Below are positions 11,285 through 21,795 of a stretch of DNA of 64,000 bases, one piece after another. Where the stretch lies: contig LXQE01000151.1 in assembly GCA_003326195.1 (NCBI GenBank), positions 122,935 to 186,934 on the forward strand, in the 5' to 3' direction. Under the pieces are notes generated by a model, which saw only the letters and a list, made by a program, of their open reading frames with translations, searched no databases and was not told the DNA's origin. This stretch comes from Nostoc punctiforme NIES-2108 (GTDB taxonomy: Bacteria > Cyanobacteriota > Cyanobacteriia > Cyanobacteriales > Nostocaceae). The position numbers and the translations under genes are program-made. Every line of letters starts with the position of its first letter. The stretch's first letter is position 1.

Positions 11285-11595
11285 AGAATTATTCTCACTA
11301 GAGTTAGGTAAAATCAATGTTCTCTAGTACTAGAATCTCTTTTTTTACAAAATGTAACCTCGCACACCTGGTTCACCCAAGTGGCTGAATTATTTCTCAC
11401 CCATCTGGGTGTAACAACTGAAATATTTAATTGAAGAATTCAGGAGTCAGAATTCAGGATTCAGAATTTAGGAGTCAGAACAAGAAAGTGGAAGATTCAG
11501 ATCCACCACTCTCTTGTCTTTACGCTGCGCTATCCGCTTTCTCTGGCTTCAAGTTCATGCTGAATTCTGACTCCTGAACTCTATTTAAATAACAG

Positions 11596-13200
11596 TTATT
11601 TCTTCAAAAAGCGCTGACGTAGACGAGAGATGAAAATATTCACCTCTGGTATTTTCAGCCATGAAGCGATCGCAGCAAACACCGCAATTCCCACGAAACC
11701 AGATACACACAACTGCAACACCAGAATCAGTAAACCCGTTTTGCCTAACAAGTGCTGGGAACCAAGCAATGTCCCATAGCTTGCTACCCCAGCAACTACG
11801 CTACCAGCAGCCAAACCCAGAATCGGCAAACTCCACTCGCGCCAAGGTAAACCATTGAGTTTGCGATCGAGCAACCATAACAGCATTAACATTGAGCTAC
11901 AATTTACACCCACCGTTGCTAATACCAAACCGGGAGCGCCAAAAGGTTTAACGAAAAACCAATCTAATAAGATGTTGAGCAAGATGTTAAAAATACTGAT
12001 GCGAAAAGGTGTCTGTCCGTCGCCCAAGGCATAAAATACCCGCACCAAAACATCACGCCCTAAATAGACAAACATCCCAATTCCATAAGCCACTAGCAAA
12101 GATGAAACTAGCTCTGTAGCTTCTGGTTTGAATGCCCCACGCTCATATACCACCTGCACAATGGGTACAGATAGCGACACCATCAACGCTCCTAGCGGTA
12201 ACATGGTAAAAGCAGTGAGTAGCAGTCCTTGGCGAATCCGTAATTTTAAGTCCTGCCAATTTTCGGGGCCAGCAAGTTTGGCAAATATTGGTAATAGAGG
12301 CAGCAAAATAATATTAGAAATAATCCCCAAGGGAGTTTGGACTAATAGATTGGCATAGTTAAATCCTGCCGCCGCACCAGGGATAGGACTAGCAAAATAA
12401 AGATCGGTGGCAACATTAATTGGCATCATTCCAGATGAAACTGTTGCCGGAGTCATGATTTTAATTACTTCTTGAACGCCTGGAGATTTAAAATCAAACC
12501 GCAGGCGTAATGTGCCCAATCCTAATCGCCACTGGACAATTAGCTGCACTATCCACTGGAGAATTGCTCCTGCCAAGGTTCCCCAAGCTAACACCATTCC
12601 CCCGATTAAAGCGTACTCCGGCTTAATAATGTCCTTGCCCAGTTGCATCGCTAAAATAGCAAGACCGCCAACAACGGTAATACTAGATAATAAAGGGCTA
12701 ATAGAGAGCAACCAATATTGATTGGCTGTATTGAGAGTACCAAAGCCAATGCCAATTAAACCGGCAAATAAAGCCATTGGTGCCATAATGCGGAGTTGTT
12801 GAATGGCGATCGCTCTGGTTGTTTCTTCCAAACCATGACCGACTAAATCAACGATCGCATCCGCAAATAGAACTTGAGCCACTGTCACCAGCAACAGCAC
12901 TCCAGCTACCAGCGTTGTCACGGTTTCCACTAGGGGAGCTGCTTCTTCTCGGCGACGCTTGGCTAAAACACTGACGATCGCACTGTGTAATGGCCCATTT
13001 ACGCCACCGAGTAAGATCAACAGAAAGCCAGGGATAATATAAGCATAACTATAGGCGGTGGCAGCAGCACCAACACCAAATGCGGCAGCGATCGCTTGCT
13101 GCCGCACTAAACCGAAGACTTTACTAATTAATGTGGCTGCGGCAACAATGCCAGCAATTCCAGCGAAAGAACGAGAGGGTTTTTGATCTTGTTGTGTCAC
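11596..13200 (-). CDS. murJ: Murein biosynthesis integral membrane protein (lipid II flippase) MurJ/MviN
   Basis: 534 aa polytopic; IAGIVAAATLISKVFGLVRQQAIAAAFG, LLGGVNGPLHSAI, VYERGAF, YALGDGQTPFRISIFNILLN. Confidence 0.93.
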   Translation of the reverse strand: MTQQDQKPSRSFAGIAGIVAAATLISKVFGLVRQQAIAAAFGVGAAATAYSYAYIIPGFLLILLGGVNGPLHSAIVSVLAKRRREEAAPLVETVTTLVAGVLLLVTVAQVLFADAIVDLVGHGLEETTRAIAIQQLRIMAPMALFAGLIGIGFGTLNTANQYWLLSISPLLSSITVVGGLAILAMQLGKDIIKPEYALIGGMVLAWGTLAGAILQWIVQLIVQWRLGLGTLRLRFDFKSPGVQEVIKIMTPATVSSGMMPINVATDLYFASPIPGAAAGFNYANLLVQTPLGIISNIILLPLLPIFAKLAGPENWQDLKLRIRQGLLLTAFTMLPLGALMVSLSVPIVQVVYERGAFKPEATELVSSLLVAYGIGMFVYLGRDVLVRVFYALGDGQTPFRISIFNILLNILLDWFFVKPFGAPGLVLATVGVNCSSMLMLLWLLDRKLNGLPWREWSLPILGLAAGSVVAGVASYGTLLGSQHLLGKTGLLILVLQLCVSGFVGIAVFAAIASWLKIPEVNIFISRLRQRFLKK

Positions 13201-13971
13201 GAATAATACCCGACAACTCTTGCAGAGTGCATACTTTAAAACATTTAACCTGAAATTCCGCAGTCTGTCAGGTAAATTTTGACAAATTAGTAATTTTAGA
13301 TGCCTACGCTCAGGGCAAAGGCGGAGCTATGCCTACGGCAGGCTACGTCTACGCTAAAAATTAAATTCCTGAATTGCTATAATACAGCGAATTACAAGTT
13401 AGTTAGATCGGGATTTCAAAGGGGTCGGGCCGCTTTTCTGATTTGCGCCGACATCACTAACTTAGTGATAGCCTTGCCTAAGTTCGTAGTGAATATACTC
13501 AAATAAACTTTACACTCCTCTGTGTTTCAAATTAAACTCTCAATTGGCGACGAATTTACATAATTGTGTATTTAGTCATCTCCTCTGTTGTGTACAAGCC
13601 AAAATTATTTTTAATCCATTACAAGGATAGATCGAGAAAAGGGAACTATAACAATAACCATCTTCTGGGAAATAGTTGAACTAGGGACTGGGGATTGGGG
13701 ATTAGGGATTGGGTATCGGGCGAGATTTGAATGGGGATTGGAATCCCAAACAAATTTTACTCATATTTTCTTCCCTAGTACCCAGTACTCAGTCTCAAAG
13801 CGCCCATTCGTCCCTACCTCAACAAGTTGACATCCATCTGAAATAGGTGAATCCTGGACGCGGCTAGTTAAAGACTGTAAAACTTTGCAGTTTGTCATAT
13901 TTTTGACACTTCTTAACCTCCTGAATTTTGGTGTGAGGAACCCTTGTATAAAAACGAGATAATCCAGAGCA

Positions 13972-16900
13972 ATGGAACCCAATTCAAATTTCACAGAAAA
14001 TCAACTTCTTTTGTCAAGCGCTCAACTTCAAGAGCAACTAGAGCAACAAAAAGCTCTGGCGAGTGTAATAGTCCGAATTCGGGAATCTCTGGACTTAGAA
14101 AAAATTTTTCAAACGACTGTTACACAAGTGCGTCAGTTGTTAAATGCTGACCGAGTAGCAGTCTTCCAGTTTGACCGCGAACAAAACTGGGAGGGAGAAT
14201 TTGTTTCTGAAGATGTTGCAATTGGCTGGGACTCAGCAATGGCAGTAAAAGTTTACGACCATTGCTTTGGAGAACAATTTGCTGCCAGTTATGAACAAGG
14301 TCGAGTGCAAGCAGTAGCAGATATTTACAAGGCGGGACTGAGTGATTGTCATCTGGCAATTTTGAGTAAATTTCAGGTACAGGCCAACCTTGTTGTCCCT
14401 CTATCGCGGAAGCAAGAACTGTGGGGATTGCTTTGCATTCATCAGTGCAGTGAGACTCGTGAATGGAAAGAATCGGAAATTGAGTTTATTCGTCAAATTG
14501 CTGACCATCTTGTTGTTGCAATTCAACAAGGGAAACATCTCCATGAAGTTCAATTGCAAGCTGCAAAATTGGCTCAAGCAGTTCAGCGCGACCAAGTAAT
14601 AGCTAAAATTGTCGATGAAATTCGCTCACCCCTTGATATTGAAACTATCTTTAAAACCACAACTCAAGAAATACGTAAGTTGCTGCAAGCCGATCGAGTT
14701 GCCATCTTTAGCTTCAATCCAGATTGGAGTGGTAACTTTGTTGCGGAATCATTTGCTGAAGGCTGGACTGCCTTAGTTGGCATTCAGCCTGCGATCGCTG
14801 ATACTTATTTACAACAGACGCAAGGTGGACGTTACGTTAACAACGAGACATTTATAGTTAATGACATTTATCAAGCCGGATTAACAGACTGTCATATCAC
14901 CTTATTGGAGCAATTTCAGACAAAAGCCTTTGCAACTGCGCCTATTCTTCAGGGAGATCAACTGTGGGGAATAATCGCTGTCTACCAAAATGCCTCACCC
15001 AGAGAGTGGCAATCTTATGAAGTCGAATCACTGAGCAAAATCGGTAGACACATTGGTGTAGCAGTGCGACACCATAAGTTGCTAGCATACGCTCAGTACC
15101 AAGCAGAGCAACAAAAGACATTAACTAGTGTAATTACTCGAATTCGGGAGTCTCTAGATTTAGATACAATCTTCCATACTACTGTCACCGAGGCCCGGCA
15201 AATGCTGCAAGCAGACCGAGTGGCAGTCTTTCGTTTTGATCCGCAAAAAGATTGGGAAGGAGAATTTATTTCTGAAGATTTTGTGTCTGAGTGTAACTCG
15301 GTAATGGCAGAAAAAGTTTATGACTATTGCTTTGGGGAAAACTTTGCACACCTTTATGCCCAAGGTCGAGTAAATGCGATCGCTGACATTTATCAAGGAA
15401 AGTTTCCCGGTTGCTACGTGCAAATTTTAGCAAAATTTCAAGTGCGAGCAAATATGGTTGCACCTCTATTAAAAGAAGGTGAACTTTGGGGATTGCTGTG
15501 TATTCACCAATGCACCGCTCCTCGCTACTGGCAACCCTCTGAAATTGAATTTGCCAGTCAAATAGCCGAACAATTGGGAGTCGCATTAAAACAGGATTCT
15601 TATTTAAAGCAAGTTCAAATGCAGGTTGTCCAGTTAGCAGAAGCCACTGAACGCGAGAAAGCAATGGAACGGCAAGAATTACTGGCAGCAACCATTGATA
15701 AAATCCGCCAGTCACTCGATATTAAAACTATTTTTAGAACCACTACTCATGCTGTGCGAGAGTTACTCGAAGTAGAGCGAATTGCAATTTACCGTTTCAA
15801 CCCGGATTGGAGTGGTAAATTTGTAGCAGATTCATTTAAAGATGGTTGGAAAGCAGTTGTACAAACCCAACCAATGATTATAGAAACTTTTGAGGATACA
15901 GACGACGATAACGAACTTCCGCGTAACGAAACCTTTGTGCCGATTCGGGAAGGTGAAAAACTATGGGGATTATTAGTTGCTTATCAAAATTCACAACCGC
16001 GTTATTGGAAAGAAGAGGAAATTAATTTACTGGCTCAAGTCGGGGTGCAATTGGGGATTGCAATTCAGCAAGCAGAATTACTCGAACAAACTAAACGTCA
16101 AACTTTGGAACTTTCTCAAACTCTGCAAGAATTAAAACAAACTCAGACTAGGTTAATTCAGGGTGAAAAAATGGCAGGTTTAGGACAATTACTTGCTGGA
16201 GTTGCCCATGAAATAAACAATCCAATCAGTTTTATTTTTGGCAATCTTATCCATTTGAGTGAATATACTCAAGAACTTCTAAAGGTAGTGAAACTTTACC
16301 GTCAAAACTCCTCAATATTGCCAACTATCCAAGAGCAAATCGACAAGAGTGATTTGGATTTTCTCATTGAAGATTTACCCAAAACCCTTGAGTCAATGAA
16401 AGTAGGAACAGAGCGAATTTGTGATATTGTGCTATCACTGCGAAACTTCTCTCGTACAGATGAGGCTGAATTAAAGCCAGTAGATATTCATGAAGGCTTG
16501 GATAGTACTTTGCTAATTTTAGGGCATCGCCTTAAAAACAATAACGATCGCCCAGCTATTGAGATTATTAAACAATATGATAATTTACCTTTGATCGAAT
16601 GCTATCCCGCGCAATTAAACCAAGTGTTTATGAATCTTTTGAGTAACAGTATTGATGCATTAGAGGAAAAGTTTAACACTATACAGCAAAGGTCTTTGAA
16701 ATTATTACAAACGTGTCCGAGAATACCTTTGACTATCTGGATTAATACGCACGCCATTAATAACCAGATTGTAATAAGAATAGCTGATAATGGTCTTGGG
16801 ATTCCAGAAGAAGTGCGATCGCATATATTTGATCCCTTCTTCACTACCAAAGCACCAGGTAAAGGTACGGGGTTAGGATTGTCTATTAGCCATCAAATAG

Positions 16901-16989
16901 TAGTTGAGAAACATCATGGTCAGATGAAATGTTCGTCTAAACCAGGAGAAGGAACAGAGTTTTTAATTGAAATTCCCTGCGGTAATTAA
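13972..16989 (+). CDS. Soluble histidine kinase with four N-terminal GAF domains, cyanobacteriochrome-like
   Basis: GAF1 has DHCF and DCH motifs, GAF2 has DCH, GAF3 has DYCF and GCY. HisKA region [23 protein letters not shown]; HATPase [43 protein letters not shown]. Confidence 0.9.
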   Translation: MEPNSNFTENQLLLSSAQLQEQLEQQKALASVIVRIRESLDLEKIFQTTVTQVRQLLNADRVAVFQFDREQNWEGEFVSEDVAIGWDSAMAVKVYDHCFGEQFAASYEQGRVQAVADIYKAGLSDCHLAILSKFQVQANLVVPLSRKQELWGLLCIHQCSETREWKESEIEFIRQIADHLVVAIQQGKHLHEVQLQAAKLAQAVQRDQVIAKIVDEIRSPLDIETIFKTTTQEIRKLLQADRVAIFSFNPDWSGNFVAESFAEGWTALVGIQPAIADTYLQQTQGGRYVNNETFIVNDIYQAGLTDCHITLLEQFQTKAFATAPILQGDQLWGIIAVYQNASPREWQSYEVESLSKIGRHIGVAVRHHKLLAYAQYQAEQQKTLTSVITRIRESLDLDTIFHTTVTEARQMLQADRVAVFRFDPQKDWEGEFISEDFVSECNSVMAEKVYDYCFGENFAHLYAQGRVNAIADIYQGKFPGCYVQILAKFQVRANMVAPLLKEGELWGLLCIHQCTAPRYWQPSEIEFASQIAEQLGVALKQDSYLKQVQMQVVQLAEATEREKAMERQELLAATIDKIRQSLDIKTIFRTTTHAVRELLEVERIAIYRFNPDWSGKFVADSFKDGWKAVVQTQPMIIETFEDTDDDNELPRNETFVPIREGEKLWGLLVAYQNSQPRYWKEEEINLLAQVGVQLGIAIQQAELLEQTKRQTLELSQTLQELKQTQTRLIQGEKMAGLGQLLAGVAHEINNPISFIFGNLIHLSEYTQELLKVVKLYRQNSSILPTIQEQIDKSDLDFLIEDLPKTLESMKVGTERICDIVLSLRNFSRTDEAELKPVDIHEGLDSTLLILGHRLKNNNDRPAIEIIKQYDNLPLIECYPAQLNQVFMNLLSNSIDALEEKFNTIQQRSLKLLQTCPRIPLTIWINTHAINNQIVIRIADNGLGIPEEVRSHIFDPFFTTKAPGKGTGLGLSISHQIVVEKHHGQMKCSSKPGEGTEFLIEIPCGN

Positions 16990-17205
16990 AGGTGATTGAT
17001 TTTTGACAATTCTTCAGTCAATCTTAAATAGGGGAGCCAGGGTTTCCTCCGTTCCCCGAAGGCATTATAACTGCCATTGCGTTATGCCATTAAACTAATG
17101 CACCAACGCCTGAATCAATATAATTTATTTATAGTTTAGGACGTTTTTGGGGATGCGATCGCAGAGTTGATGTTGATAAAGTGGCAGAATTAGTATAAAA
17201 AGCTA

Positions 17206-18132
17206 CTAACTTGAAGCGAGAAAACTTTTGATCGTCTTAACTATTTCTTGTTTTTCTTCAAACCCAGAACTATAGCACCCACTCAAAGGTACAGTTTCGT
17301 CAGATGCTAACATTAAGGTAACTCGATAAACAAAGCCGCCTTCGCTAGAATCAGAACTTTCAACTTTAATATCAATAATTTCATTTAACGAGTACAAAAA
17401 AACCGCTTTTCCCAATTTTCCAAACCATCGATAGCGGCTGAGAGTTAAACTATTTGATTCTTTCTCAAAATTACAGTTGATAAATGAACCTGCGGCTATT
17501 ATGAGTAAACCTACCAAAAACAAAAATAGGGTTCCGCCAATCGCAGCATAGCCTTTTAAAGTATCATCTTGCTTAACTACTAAATTTTTCTCTAAAGGTT
17601 GTGCTAAGAAATTCTTAATTTTTAAAATTATCAACTCTGCTTCTTCTGAAAAATAATCACTGTAAGCAATTCGTGTAAATGGAATGCTTTCTGTATTAGT
17701 TAATAACTGAACTCGATATTTGTATAATATTTTTCCCTCTTTATCAGTTTTAGTTTGTTTTTCTAAACGAGTTCCAATTAATCCAGTAATTAGTTTTTGG
17801 CTTTTTTGACGATCAAAAAAATCAAACTCTCTCAGATCACATATAATTATTGATGATTTTTGCTCAATACTGAAAGCTTGTAAATTTTGGGGTACACGGT
17901 CACAACTAAGTTGTGTGGAACTTATAATCGTAAAAATAGTATGTAAGCAAATTATCCCTGCTTGTCCAATAAATAACCCAATAAATAGAAACCACTTCGG
18001 TTGAATAGTAAAGTTAAGTTGATTTTGCGTTTGCTTATGAATTTTGAGATTCTTACCTCGGAGAAAATACCAAATCAAAAATAAATTGGTAATTAATAAT
18101 ACATAACCTAATAAAGAATTTGTATTTTCCAT
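17206..18132 (-). CDS. Hypothetical membrane protein
   Basis: 308 aa with several predicted TM stretches; long ORF. Confidence 0.6.
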   Translation of the reverse strand: MENTNSLLGYVLLITNLFLIWYFLRGKNLKIHKQTQNQLNFTIQPKWFLFIGLFIGQAGIICLHTIFTIISSTQLSCDRVPQNLQAFSIEQKSSIIICDLREFDFFDRQKSQKLITGLIGTRLEKQTKTDKEGKILYKYRVQLLTNTESIPFTRIAYSDYFSEEAELIILKIKNFLAQPLEKNLVVKQDDTLKGYAAIGGTLFLFLVGLLIIAAGSFINCNFEKESNSLTLSRYRWFGKLGKAVFLYSLNEIIDIKVESSDSSEGGFVYRVTLMLASDETVPLSGCYSSGFEEKQEIVKTIKSFLASS

Positions 18133-18178
18133 TTTTTCGCAAAAATGTCTCTGTTTTCATGCTTAACGCGGAGATTCT

Positions 18179-18685
18179 TTACCTACAACCTAAACTATCT
18201 CGCGTTGACACACCCGTAACTGGATTTACGCCATCGGCTCTTTCACACAGCAGCGACACTTGATAACGGTCAATTAAAGCATCGGTAAAATCAGCACCAG
18301 TGACATCAGCATCATAAAAGCGGCTGCGGGTCAAAGTTGCTTCAGTAAAGATGGCATTTTTCAGGTTAGCACCATCCATAGTGGCGCGATCGACTAAAGC
18401 GCCGCTCAAGTTCGCATCTTCCAAATTTGCCTTTAATAAAACTCCTTTAGTCAGAATTGCGTTGGTTAAATTCGCTCCTTGAAAATTTGTCCCCCGCATT
18501 TCTGCTGCTACAAAAGTTACACCTGCCAAATCGGTATGAGAAAAGTCACGATTTTCTAAATTTATATTGTTGTAATTGATTGTGTTTATCTGAGCAAAAG
18601 CCGGCTTAGGATTAAGTATTATCCACCCAAAGGCTAGTAGTAAAATTACAATCAAACCCAAAAAACGCAGTAAAATCTTTTTCAT
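18179..18685 (-). CDS. Pentapeptide-repeat protein with N-terminal signal or TM segment
   Basis: A(D/N)LXX repeats: [46 protein letters not shown]. Confidence 0.88.
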   Translation of the reverse strand: MKKILLRFLGLIVILLLAFGWIILNPKPAFAQINTINYNNINLENRDFSHTDLAGVTFVAAEMRGTNFQGANLTNAILTKGVLLKANLEDANLSGALVDRATMDGANLKNAIFTEATLTRSRFYDADVTGADFTDALIDRYQVSLLCERADGVNPVTGVSTRDSLGCR

Positions 18686-18770
18686 AACTTTATTATTTGT
18701 CAGTAGTCCTTTGTCATTAGTCTTTTGTCATTTAACCAATGACTAATGACTAATGACTAATGACTCTTAG

Positions 18771-20306
18771 CTATTTCCAATCTTTCCCAATACGGATTGT
18801 CAGATCGGATTCTAAATCACCAATGGCAGACACCTCGATTTGACCCAAGCCTAAGACTTTTTGCAAATCAACCCCAACTCGTCGGTTGCCTTTTTGGACA
18901 ATAATCTGAGTTTGACGTTGGGTATCCGGCCAATCAGGCACTTTGTAAATATTATTAAAGCCTTTCTGTTTGAGATAAGCAATAACTTTTTCAGTTAGCT
19001 GAGGTTGATTTGAAGCATTTTGAATAGCAATTTTGAGGTTAGGAACCTGACGCATATCTGGTTTTAGACCAGGTACATTTACCCCAACATAATCATTCAA
19101 CAGGCTCTGTTGTCCAGTCATATTCAGCCAATAGCTATCAGGGTCTTTGCTAAAGCGGCTAAACGTACCAGGCAACACAGTCATTTGGAAATTATCCCGA
19201 TCTAGGTTGAGTCCGAAATTGACCAACGCCATCATTTCTTCCATCTTCAGGTTGGTATCAAAATATTTTCGCATTAGGCGAGTTAATTGAGGCAACCGAG
19301 GTAAGATGGTAGGACTATTTAAACGTTGCAGCAGAGCTGCTGTTAGTGCTTGCTGACGCTGCACTCTCGGCAAGTCTCCCAAACCTGGTTCGCGGAATCG
19401 AGCAAACTGTTCTGCTTGTTCGCCGTTGAGGGTTTGCCAGCCACTGACTAAATTAATTGACAGCCGACTGCTGGAGTCTTTATATTCCATTGATTGGGGA
19501 ACAAAGACTTCTACTCCGCCTAACTGATCGACTAACTGCCGTAAGCCGCTGGTAGAAATGCGGATATAACGATCGATTGGGGCGTTGTTTAAGGTACGGC
19601 TAACTACCCGTGCAGCCAAGACTGGGCCGCCTTTGGCATTGGCATCAGATACCTTAGTTAATCCCTTTTCTCCCTTTTCGGGGATGGCGATCATTGTATC
19701 TCTGGGAATGGAAAGCACTCTTACAGATTTTTCGCTAGGGTTCAGTCGTACCAGCAGCATGGAGTCGCTTTTCCCGGCAAAGCTTTCTGGTGAGCCATCA
19801 ACGGTACCGCTGACTGGTTCAATCCCCATGATTAAAATATTCATCGGACGTGAAAGCTTGTACTGGGAAAGTTTGCCCCATAACTCCCCTGGTAATGGGA
19901 TTTTTACTTCGTCTTTAGCAGTAGTTCCTAAATCTTCGTCTGTTCGATCTAGATTGCTCCATAAAGGAGTCCACAGCGCTAACGTTGACACCAGCAGCCC
20001 AGATAAGATGATGCCAATGACAACCGTCATAAACCATAACAGCCATCGAGGCATGGTTAAGCCCAGTCTCTCAGAAAGCTGATTGGGAAACGCGCCCACA
20101 GATTCGACGACGCTACGGTTCGGATTTGCTGGCTGGTTTAGTTCGACCTCCTCCTCTGAGTCGGCCACTGGTGCTGGTGTTACTTGATTTTCTGTCCGTT
20201 GAATTTGCGACGATCGCACGTCACTTTCAAACTCTACTACTTGTTGAGACGTAACCGGATTTTCCGACCATTCGACTTGTTTTATCACAATTATCTCCCC
20301 ACTCAA
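18771..20306 (-). CDS. LytR-CpsA-Psr family protein with LytR C-terminal domain
   Basis: MNILIMGIEP...KSDSMLLVRLNPSEKSVRVLSIPRDTMIAIP...LGGVEVFVPQSMEYKD...LNGEQAEQFARFR. Confidence 0.9.
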   Translation of the reverse strand: MSGEIIVIKQVEWSENPVTSQQVVEFESDVRSSQIQRTENQVTPAPVADSEEEVELNQPANPNRSVVESVGAFPNQLSERLGLTMPRWLLWFMTVVIGIILSGLLVSTLALWTPLWSNLDRTDEDLGTTAKDEVKIPLPGELWGKLSQYKLSRPMNILIMGIEPVSGTVDGSPESFAGKSDSMLLVRLNPSEKSVRVLSIPRDTMIAIPEKGEKGLTKVSDANAKGGPVLAARVVSRTLNNAPIDRYIRISTSGLRQLVDQLGGVEVFVPQSMEYKDSSSRLSINLVSGWQTLNGEQAEQFARFREPGLGDLPRVQRQQALTAALLQRLNSPTILPRLPQLTRLMRKYFDTNLKMEEMMALVNFGLNLDRDNFQMTVLPGTFSRFSKDPDSYWLNMTGQQSLLNDYVGVNVPGLKPDMRQVPNLKIAIQNASNQPQLTEKVIAYLKQKGFNNIYKVPDWPDTQRQTQIIVQKGNRRVGVDLQKVLGLGQIEVSAIGDLESDLTIRIGKDWK

Positions 20307-20391
20307 CCACTCCCTAAAAGTATGTTAATCCAAGCTACAAATATTGCCAGTGGAAAAGCTCACTGTAAACTTGTAATGTTCTTCGGTAGGC

Positions 20392-21525
20392 GTGTATGAC
20401 AACATGAATACTTTATTGTTCCCCGTAATCCTAGCTGGTGGTAAAGGTGAACGTTTTTGGCCCCTAAGCCGCAAAGACCGACCCAAGCAATTTTTAAGTC
20501 TTGATGGTAGCTCTAGAAGTCTATTACAAGCAACCGCCGATCGATTGATTGAACTCGGTGGCGGTGAGTCCAGCGCGGTCTTGGGGGTTTCCCCCATGAG
20601 CGACTGGCGAACCCGAACGGGGTGGGATTCCCTGTGGGTCATAACTTCTAGTCAGATAGCTGAGGGCGTAAGACAACAACTACCCGATCTACCAGTTGAA
20701 AACTTACTGATTGAGTCGGAAGGAAGAGACACTGCCGCAGCCGTTGCTTGGACAAGTTTAGAAATCAAACGGCGCTATGGTGAAGACGCTGTGATTGGCT
20801 TTTTCCCTGCTGACCACTGGATTGCTGACAAAGAGGCGTTTGCACGCACATTAAATGCAGCTACACAACTAGCAGCAAGCACAGCAGCGATTGTTACACT
20901 GGGGATCAAGCCTACTTTTCCATCAACCGGTTACGGCTACATTGAACAAGGTGAAAAAATAGGTAGCTTTAATGAGTTGCCAGCTTATCACGTGAACCGC
21001 TTTACTGAAAAGCCCGACCGAGAAACGGCAGAGACTTTTTTATCTACGGGACGTTTTAGCTGGAATAGTGGAATGTTCGTTTTTCGGGCAGGGGTTGTTC
21101 TCAAGGAACTACATACCCATGCTCCAGAAATTATCGAACCTTTAGAACAACATGGCCCTGATATCTATCCCCAGTTGCCTAAGAAGAGTATAGACTATGC
21201 GTTAATGGAAAAGACAACTCTAGCATACGTTTTGCCAGTTGATTTTGGTTGGGATGATTTAGGAGATTGGAATGCGATCGAACGTTTACTGAAAACGGAA
21301 GATACTCCCAATGTAGAACTCGCTACTCACGTAGGTTTAGATACGCAAGGGGCGATTATTTACGCCTCAAATCCAGAAGATGTAGTTGTTACTATTGGTT
21401 TAGAGGATGTGGTGATTGTGCGCGATCGCAATATCACCCTCGTTGTCAAAAAAGAACGTACCCAGGAAATCAAGCAGATCCTTAAAATTCTCCAAAGTGA
21501 TTCCCGATTTACTGACCTGCTATAA
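20392..21525 (+). CDS. manC: Mannose-1-phosphate guanylyltransferase (nucleotidyltransferase domain)
   Basis: LFPVILAGGKGERFWPLSRKDRPKQFLSL...FPADHWI...GYGYIEQG...NRFTEKPD...FSWNSGMFVFR; likely start at ATG 20392 or 20404. Contains a 21-aa repeat-derived insert. Confidence 0.92.
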   Translation: MYDNMNTLLFPVILAGGKGERFWPLSRKDRPKQFLSLDGSSRSLLQATADRLIELGGGESSAVLGVSPMSDWRTRTGWDSLWVITSSQIAEGVRQQLPDLPVENLLIESEGRDTAAAVAWTSLEIKRRYGEDAVIGFFPADHWIADKEAFARTLNAATQLAASTAAIVTLGIKPTFPSTGYGYIEQGEKIGSFNELPAYHVNRFTEKPDRETAETFLSTGRFSWNSGMFVFRAGVVLKELHTHAPEIIEPLEQHGPDIYPQLPKKSIDYALMEKTTLAYVLPVDFGWDDLGDWNAIERLLKTEDTPNVELATHVGLDTQGAIIYASNPEDVVVTIGLEDVVIVRDRNITLVVKKERTQEIKQILKILQSDSRFTDLL

Positions 21526-21603
21526 AAGTTAGAACCCTTGGCAGAGGCGAAAAAGTCTATTTTCCCATTATAACTTGACAGTCTGTTATTTTATCTGACA
21601 GTT

Positions 21604-21762
21604 ATGGACATTATTAGCTTTGAACCTCTGGCCAAGACAATAGCAATCGATTCTATTACTGCCTATCAAAAATATATTTCTCCGTCCAAAGGATTTTCTT
21701 GTTCCCATCGCTTATTACACGGTGGGGATTCCTGTTCTAGTGACGAGCTAGCAAAACTTTAA
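21604..21762 (+). pseudogene. Short YidD-like ORF, probably truncated
   Basis: 52-aa ORF not in the track: MDIISFEPLAKTIAIDSITAYQKYISPSKGFSCSHRLLHGGDSCSSDELAKL. YQKYISPSKGFSCSH resembles cyanobacterial YidD-like proteins but the usual C-terminus is missing. Confidence 0.5.
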
Positions 21763-21795
21763 CCAGCATCAAAACTAGAGCCGATTTCCGTTGTA

